Source: Baffinella frigidus
Taxonomy: Eukaryota; Cryptophyceae; Cryptomonadales; Baffinellaceae
Direction of reading: 5' to 3'
Assembly (NCBI GenBank): GCA_026770585.1
Contig: MU646332.1
Location: 1,071,183 to 1,090,801 of the forward strand
DNA: 19,619 nt
The notes under the pieces were generated by a model that had not been told where the DNA came from, did not search any database, and was given only the letters and a program-made list of their open reading frames with translations. Made by a program: the position numbers and the translations under genes. Positions 14,456 through 19,619 of the stretch are shown here, piece by piece; the stretch's first letter is position 1, and every line of letters starts with the position of its first letter.

Positions 14456-15770
14456 ATAGAGGGTGAAGAGTTGAGGGTTGAGGGTTGAAGATTTACGGTT
14501 TAGGGTTTCGGTTTTAGGGTCGGCGGTTGAGGGTTTAGGTTTGAGGATTGATGGTTGAGGGTGGAGGGTGGAGGGTGGAGGGTGGAGGGTGGAGGATGTG
14601 AGGTTTAGGGTGTTGGGTTTAGGGTTTAGGTTTAGGGTTCAGTTTTTGCGATTGGGGGTTAGGGTTTAAACTTGACGATTTAGGGTTTAGGATTTATTTT
14701 TCAGGGTTTTGGGTTCAGATTTTGGAACTTGGATTTCAAGGTTGAGGGTTGAGGGTTTGGGGTTGAGGGTGTAGGGTTGAGAGTTGGGGAGTTGAGGGAT
14801 TTAGGGTTGGGTTTCAGGGTTTAGGATCCACGGCTTAGGGTTTAGAGTTCAAGTTTCAGGGTTTCGGGTTTCGGGTTTGGGGTTCAGGTTTCGGGGTTGA
14901 GGGTTGAGGGTTAAGGGTTAAGGTTCAAGGTTTATGGTTTATGGTTTCGGGTTTAGAGTTTAGGGTCAGAGTGAAGGGTTTAGGGTGTAGGGTGTAGGGT
15001 TCGGGGTTTGAGGTTTAGGGATTCAGTGTGTTGGGTTTAGGGTTTAAGGTTTTGGTTTCAGGTTTTAGGGTTTGGGGTTCACCGTTTAGAAGTTGGGGTT
15101 TAGGGTGAAGGTTTAACGGTTCGCGACTCAGGTGTTATGGCTTATGGTTATGGCTTATGGTTTACGGTTTTGGATCTAAAGTTCAGGGTTGGAGGTTCAG
15201 AGATTCAGAATAAGGGTGTGTGGGGTTCAGAGATTCAGAATAAGGGTTTAGGGTTTAGGGTTCAGGGTTTAAGGTTTTGGGATCAGCGTTTAGGGGTTAG
15301 GGTTTAGGGGTGAGGGTCAAGGGTTTAGGTTTAGGTTTTATGGTTTATGGTTTAGGGTTTAGAGTTTAGAATTTAGGGTGTAGGGTTCAGGGGTGGGGGT
15401 TGGACTCAGTGTTAGGATTCAGGGTTTGGGGTTTAGGGTTTAGGTTTTTAAGGTTTGGGTTTCAGGGTGTAGGGTTTTGGGTTACCGTTTAGGAGGTGGG
15501 ATTCAGGGGTACGGTTTCAGGGTTGACGGTTCAGGTTGTATGGCTTATGGTTTACGGTTTAGGGTGTAGTGTTCAGGGTTGGGGGTTTATGGATCAGGGT
15601 TCAGGGTTTAGGGTTCATGGTTTAGGTTTTAGGGTTAAGGTTTCAGGGTTTAGTGTTTAGGAGTTACCGTTTAGGAGTTAGGGTTCAGGGTTAAATGTCA
15701 CAGGTTTACGTTTTAGGGGTTTTGGTTTATGATTTGGGGATTATGGTTTTTAAACCAATAAAAGGATTGA
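14456..15770 (+). repeat. 1.3-kb interstitial telomere-like array, no gene
   Basis: GGGTTTA with GGGTTGA, GGGTTCA, GGGTTTC and GGGTGGA variants, all G-rich on the plus strand. A short pure run of GGGTGGA lies at about 14560-14595. Heavily mutated, so not a functional telomere. I see no coding sequence in it. Confidence 0.9.
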
Positions 15771-15950
15771 GGGTTGCCAAGCTACCCCTGTAAAGCTGAG
15801 GTACCGCTGTAAAACACCGGTCATTGATTTCCAGGGCATGCACGGGCAACTCAAACGTGAGATTTGGACGACCCTCTGGTAATAAATTAAAAACACGCAG
15901 ACCGACCGACCCTCGAGCCACACGAGAATGCTAAAGGGGCCTATCTAAAC
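15771..15950. other. Short unassigned region
   Basis: Contains remnants CTACCCCTGTA and GGTACCGCTGTA of family B ends. A minus frame (15921-15727) reads VFNLLPEGRPNLTFELPVHA but has no support from splice sites or motifs. Confidence 0.3.
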
Positions 15951-16084
15951 CCGTTTGTTTTTACAAGTGGGCATTTGTGTAGTAAGTTTCGATGGAAATT
16001 GGTTACGCTAGTAAAAAATATACCAGGCGCGAAGTTGGAATGCCCTATTCTGGTACAGATGTTTACAACCCCACATGTAAACAG
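15951..16084. mobile_element. Possible MITE related to sequence at about 8443-8600
   Basis: GTTTTTACAAGTGGG near the left and CCCACATGTAAAC at the right form short inverted ends. TTTTACAAG...TGTGTAGTAA and CAACCCCA recur at 8450-8575, and CAACCCCACAAATCTGTAAA at 2179-2200. Confidence 0.4.
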
Positions 16085-16167
16085 GATCCTTCAGCATTTT
16101 TGAGTGGGAGCAAGGTTGTTCTTAGGCAAGGTATCTCTGTACACGACCAATCACGTGCGCACCCACA

Positions 16168-16227
16168 CGCTCTGTGCAGATTTTGTTACACTCTACAGCA
16201 ATGAGCGCGTCGACAGGCACGGCAGGG

Positions 16228-16278
<51 letters not shown>

Positions 16279-16298
16279 TTCTTTCTCTCTTTCTTTCT

Positions 16299-16335
<37 letters not shown>
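16168..16335. repeat. Cassette ending in a CT microsatellite (copy 2)
   Basis: ACGCTCTGTGCAGA ... TACAGCAATGAGCGCGT ... GGCAGGGCCTCTCTCT, then pure CT repeats with a CTTTCTTT interruption. Homologous to 14129-14280, including non-repeat flank. Confidence 0.75.
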
Positions 16336-16336
<1 letters not shown>

Positions 16337-16354
16337 GGCGGCTCTGCATTCCTC

Positions 16355-16450
16355 TACAAGGTTACCTCGCTCACAAGGAAGCGCACCCTCCTAGGACCCT
16401 ACAGTGGGCCTGCAGTAGTCCTGTTAGGAGTGGTCCTACAGGGGTATCTG
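16355..16450. mobile_element. Truncated family B element
   Basis: Left arm TACAAGGTTACCTCGCTCAC is present; the right arm is missing, and family A copy 3 follows within 5 bp. Confidence 0.6.
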
Positions 16451-16453
16451 GGC

Positions 16454-16557
16454 TATCCCTCAAGTGACCAAGGGGTGAATAATCGCCCGTGGAAGCCCTA
16501 GGCAGGTCCTAGGGCCCTACGGTAGGGCGTATGAGCCTACTGGTCACTTAAGGAATA
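16454..16557. mobile_element. MITE family A copy 3
   Basis: TATCCCTCAAGTGACCA and TGGTCACTTAAGGAATA ends with TA edges; same centre as the other copies. It sits directly beside a truncated family B element. Confidence 0.8.
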
Positions 16558-16788
16558 TAAGAACACGGGGGCTCCGACATCGGGCGGTGTCTGTTTCCTT
16601 AAATTAGAACCAGAGGGTTGACGAAACGCAAGATTACGTCAATCCTCTGATACTAAATCAAAAAAACGTGTGGCCCACATCCGGTCTATGTTCTCAAGTT
16701 CTGGGTTCTGAGCCCAGATACCTAGGGGGAGGGTCGCCTCCTTACAGTACACGGGTACCGTGCTTGCCTCCTTATGAGCACGGTGCTG

Positions 16789-16909
16789 TACAGGGACACC
16801 TCGCTCATAAGAAAGCGCCTGCCCCTATGACCCTACAGTAGGCCTATGCCTAGGGCCCGATGGTAGTCCTAGGGGGTGGGCGCTTTCTTATGAGCGAGGT
16901 ACCCCTGTA
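16789..16909. mobile_element. MITE family B copy
   Basis: Ends TACAGGGACACCTCGCTCAT and GAGCGAGGTACCCCTGTA with long near-perfect arms (AAGAAAGCGCC / GGCGCTTTCTT). One of the best preserved copies. Confidence 0.8.
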
Positions 16910-16915
16910 CCCCTG

Positions 16916-17245
16916 TACTCGGTATGACCCCGCTAGAGGGGGGGCTGTGAAGCTCACGCGCACAACCTCCGGCCATACCGCCCGGTCGCCGACCAAGGGG
17001 GAAACCGGCGCCGACGCTGTCGCAGCGGCCCGGAGGCTCGTCCCGTTTTCAGGAGACCCGTCGGTCCCCTCTGCATTCTCTGCCTCCAATGGCATTCGCG
17101 GCCGCTACGCTCCGCTTTTTTCTTCTTCTTTCTCTTCGTTCGTGGGGTCGGGAGATAGAATCCCGAACCGACCTTCGCTACCAGATATGACCCCGCTAGA
17201 GGGGAGGCGTCCCACAAGGCCCAGAGGCAACACGAGCTGGAACCA
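16916..17245. other. Mostly unassigned DNA with a direct repeat
   Basis: ATGACCCCGCTAGAGGGG occurs at 16923-16940 and 17187-17204. Between the copies lies only the weak minus-strand exon candidate at 16958-17095. Confidence 0.5.
16958..17095 (-). CDS. Weak candidate first exon, 46 codons
   Basis: From ATG 17095 the minus frame reads MPLEAENAEGTDGSPENG and continues to WPEVVR, ending at a strong donor GTGAGC (16957-16952) in phase 0. A GA-rich stretch (sense strand) lies just upstream at 17110-17145. No matching second exon could be found before the MITE at 16789-16909, so this remains tentative. Confidence 0.2.
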
Positions 17246-17435
17246 AACCTGAGTTCATTGACCGTTCACATCACTCAACTAGAGGCTCGCGACCTGGTCC
17301 GTGACCGAGGCTCGCAACCTGTCTGACCGAGGCTCACAATCGGAGCCACGCGACCCATGCTTCATTCACGACCAGGTCTTGTCAGCAGCTCTAATGTCTA
17401 CATAAATGACTTATCTTTGCCCGCAGCGGGCCCGT

Positions 17436-18140
17436 CCTGGGGCCCGTCCTCACACTCTAGGCGGGAAGCACGGGGCGTTCGAAGCGGCACGCGGCGATCT
17501 GGGACGAGCCTAGTTTGTGCCTCTTATTGAACGTGCCGTTTGTACAGTCACTCCGGCTATTCTACACTGGACCATGTCCGTAAAGTCACTTGGGGCTATC
17601 CTACACGGGGCCGTGCCCCCATAACGACCTGATCGCTCGAAGCGGGATGCGGCGCCTCCTTATGCGCGAGTAACTCCAGTACATGAAAGACCAGGTCCTG
17701 ACACATGGCATCGGCGCTGGGTGGGAAGCACGGGGGGGCGTCTGCGAGCGCTGCGGTCTGCCACGCGTCTAGTTTGTGTTTCCTGTTCAACGTGACGCAT
17801 GTAAAGACACTTGGGCGATCCTACACGGGGCTGCGTCCCCGGAACGGGTCTGCGGCTTTCGAAGCAGGAGGCGGCCCCGTGCTGCCAGAGCCTCTCATGG
17901 CTAGACAGTCCTCGGGTCCGTCCTCACACTCTAGGCGGGACGCACGGGTCCTCAACGTTCGAAGCGGGATGCGGCGAACGCGAGAGCTGCAGTCTGGTAC
18001 GCGCCTAGTGTGCATCTCCTGTAATACTTCCTAGTGGACACGACGAGTGTAAAGTCATTCCGGCCATCCTACACGGGTCCGCGGCGTTCGAAACGGGAAG
18101 CGGCGTCTGCGAGAGCTGCGGCAGCCTCGTCCCGCGACGC
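17436..18140. repeat. Degenerate satellite-like tandem repeat, about 240 bp period
   Basis: GCCTAGTTTGTGCCTC (17508), GTCTAGTTTGTGTTTCC (17766) and GCCTAGTGTGCATCTCC (18003) each precede TGTAAAG-type and CCTACACGGG blocks. TTCGAAGCGGGA-type sequence recurs at about 17478, 17636, 17857, 17958 and 18088. No gene seen. Confidence 0.7.
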
Positions 18141-18361
18141 CTCCGCCAGAAACCCTGGGACATGGGGGGGACGCGGGTTTTGGTAAGTTTTCATCGCCAC
18201 AACCCTTCCTCTCCAAACAGCGGACTTCGGAGAGATTTTGCACAACCCCTAAGCGATAAGAGCTAGGACCCTACGGTAGGCAACCCGTAGGGACATAGGG
18301 GGGTTCCTACGGATACGGTAAGGGAAGCTCGGCCCGAAATCCCTTCGTAGCCCGCTGTGTG

Positions 18362-18477
18362 GACAGGGGTGCCTCCTCATAAGAAAACGCCCACCCCCTA
18401 GGACAGCCAGAGGGCCCTAGGCGAAGGGCTACTGTAGGGACCTAGGGGAGGGCTTTGATGAGTGAGGTAGCCCTGTA
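18362..18477. mobile_element. Degenerate family B element
   Basis: ACAGGGGTGCCTCCTCATAA and GATGAGTGAGGTAGCCCTGTA ends, with CCTAGGAC and GGGCCCTAGGC in the centre. Confidence 0.65.
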
Positions 18478-18615
18478 GGAGTACGTGCATGGGGCAGAAC
18501 GAAGGTCTTCCACGAAGCAGAAGTTTCCCAGATAAAGGACAGAGGCATCGCCTCAGGGATGGCGTGAGATAGGCCTGCCGCGGGAGAGATAGGCCCACGC
18601 AGACTCGGTAGGGAT

Positions 18616-18737
18616 GTGCAGGGGATACTCGACATTAAGGACACGCTCCGTCCCTAGGGTGGTCATATGCTCCTAGGACACGCCCTACTGAAGGACCCTC
18701 GTGCAATGCGTGTCCTTAATTCCGAGTAACCCCTCTA
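18616..18737. mobile_element. MITE family C
   Basis: Arms CAGGGGATACTCGACATTAA-GGACACGC and GCGTGTCCTTAATTCCGAGT-AACCCC. It shares the CAGGGG terminus with family B but has different arms. Confidence 0.7.
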
Positions 18738-18955
18738 GTGCAGCAACTTGCGGGAGGTTGAGAAAGTCGCGGGCGGAGGGGACTGATGAGGGATGCAGTG
18801 GATACTCAGCAGGGGTGTAGTGGGGCACCGTGCGGGGGGTTCAGGAGGTCTGACAGGAGGACAGGCCCGCCTCAGGAATTATGGGCCCGCCTCGGGACAG
18901 AGATGCCCGCCTCAGGACATATAGGCCGGGACAGACTGAGGAGGGGGTGGAGCAC

Positions 18956-19054
18956 CTTGCGGGGGGTGCAGGAGGTCGCGAGCGGAGGGGCGCGATCGCG
19001 GTTGCTTGGAGAGGCACGCGGTCAGCAGCACGCCCAGCGATTCCGAGAGCACCC
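18956..19054 (-). pseudogene. Kinase subdomain XI exon copy with lost acceptor
   Basis: The 99-nt coding segment and donor GTGCTC match the copy at 19194-19292 almost exactly, but the acceptor AG has become TG (CCACTG in place of GGACAG). It should not be spliced in at the same point, so it is called an exon pseudocopy. Further fragments of the RDLLHPP end occur at 18748-18780, 18825-18860 and 19085-19117. Confidence 0.55.
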
Positions 19055-19193
19055 CAGTGGAGACTCAGCCGGGGTGTAGTGGATCACCGTGCGGGGGGTT
19101 CAGGAGGTCTCGGGCGGACGGGCGCCTCGGGAAAGATAGGACCACCTCGGGATAGATAGACCCGAACAGACTGATGATGAGGAATGAGAGCAC

Positions 19194-19292
19194 CTTGCGG
19201 GGGGTGCAGGAGGTCGCGAGCGGAGGGGCGCGATCGCGGTTGCTTCGAGAGGCACGCGGTCAGCAGCACGCCCAGCGATTCCGAGAGCACCC
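19194..19292 (-). CDS. Protein kinase catalytic domain, C-terminal (subdomain XI) exon, intact copy
   Basis: Minus-strand exon with acceptor GGACAG and donor GTGCTC, 99 nt. It reads VLSESLGVLLTACLSKQPRS then RPSARDLLHPPQ. The pattern L-x3-CL-x2-P-x2-RPSA-x-DLL-x-HP is the hallmark of subdomain XI of Ser/Thr protein kinases (the invariant Arg is in RPSA), commonest in STE/TKL-like groups. It is the only copy of three in the window with both splice sites and the full coding segment. The rest of the kinase would lie beyond the right edge. Kinase assignment is from this motif alone. Confidence 0.6.
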
Positions 19293-19478
19293 CTGTCCTC
19301 ACAGCACAGGGTGTGTCAGGACACGTCTTCCCAAGCGTGTCAGTTCTCTACTTCACCATCCAGAGGGTGTGTGAGGTCACGCGAACAGAGCACCCCTGAC
19401 CCCACACCGCCCAGGGTGTGTCAGGTCACGACTTCCCCAGGGTGCCAGTTCTCGACTTTTCGCACGTGCGCTCCTCCG

Positions 19479-19556
19479 CGCGAGCGGAGGGGCGCGAGCG
19501 CGGTTGCTTGGAGAGGCACGCGGTCAGCAGCACGCCCAACGATTCCGAGAGCACCC
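19479..19556 (-). CDS. Kinase subdomain XI exon, truncated copy with divergent end
   Basis: Same acceptor (GGGACAG) and the same VLSESLGVLLTACLSKQPRS and RPSAR as the intact copy at 19194-19292, but homology stops at RPSAR. Without splicing the frame reads AEERTCEKSRTGTLGKS and then TGA, so using this copy would give a different short C-terminus. It may be an alternative terminal exon or a broken duplicate. Confidence 0.45.
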
Positions 19557-19619
19557 CTGTCCCCACAGCACAGGGTGGTTCAGGTCACGTCTTCTCCAGA
19601 TGTCACTTCTCTACTTTTC

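Larger units (their letters stand above)
18741..19619. repeat. Tandem duplication array around the kinase exon
   Basis: Units of about 240-290 bp include the exon copy plus an upstream block reading CACAGGGTGTGTCAGG...CACGTCTTCCC...CAGTTCTCTAC, seen at 19289-19370, 19391-19460 and 19554-19619. Copies differ by substitutions and by loss of the exon (the unit near 19391 has none). GCCCGCCTCGGG-type pentadecamer variants recur at 18867-18925 and 19120-19165. Confidence 0.7.

Noticed and set aside
17400-19619. CRISPR-like array
   Set aside because: Repeat units are long (about 240 bp), diverged, and not separated by unique spacers of constant length; the context is eukaryotic.

Overview
This window looks like nuclear DNA from a eukaryote, most likely a GC-rich unicellular alga or related protist. 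The reasons are: genes split by many short GT-AG introns; long arrays of degenerate TTTAGGG-type (plant/algal telomere) repeats; a dense population of small TA-flanked inverted-repeat elements (MITEs); GA/CT microsatellites; and no bacterial-style operons. I cannot name the species. Nearly all long open frames here are accidents of GC-rich or simple-repeat DNA. The real exons are short and were found by joining splice sites with matching phase and by protein motifs.

Layout, left to right. (1) 1-3060: a minus-strand gene for a coiled-coil protein; four exons can be joined and the 3' end is probably beyond the left edge. Its introns hold a tandem repeat, a GGAATT minisatellite, GA-rich DNA, telomere-like blocks and two MITEs. 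(2) 3501-5522: a divergent plus-strand gene of unknown function, modelled as six exons, with the last two well supported and an AATAAA after the stop. (3) About 4836-7153: a cluster of MITEs, with nesting. (4) 7192-12294: the best-supported gene, on the minus strand. Eleven exons join in frame into a 306-residue SAM-dependent methyltransferase of the family that forms the C-terminal domain of the ovothiol enzyme OvoA (4-mercaptohistidine N1-methyltransferase type), here stand-alone with an N-terminal hydrophobic segment. (5) 12445-13720: three short open frames of low to moderate credibility. (6) 13991-17250: MITEs, CT microsatellites, a 1.3 kb telomere-like array and one weak exon candidate. 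(7) 17436-18140: a degenerate satellite of about 240 bp period. (8) 18741-19619: tandem copies of an exon encoding the end of a protein-kinase catalytic domain, minus strand, gene entering from beyond the right edge.

The most interesting feature is how the introns of the methyltransferase gene are built. Introns 6 and 8 consist almost end to end of degenerate CCCTAAA-type repeat on the sense strand, with the splice sites lying inside or directly against the repeat. Several other introns carry decayed copies of exon-intron junctions from the same gene. One such copy lies exactly 108 nt upstream of the real acceptor, keeps its AG and is open in frame, so it could give an alternative 36-residue insertion. 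The kinase locus shows the same behaviour: tandem exon copies with lost acceptors or lost 3' ends. An identical 18-bp motif lies 67-71 bp upstream of the start codons of the two minus-strand genes and may be a shared promoter element.
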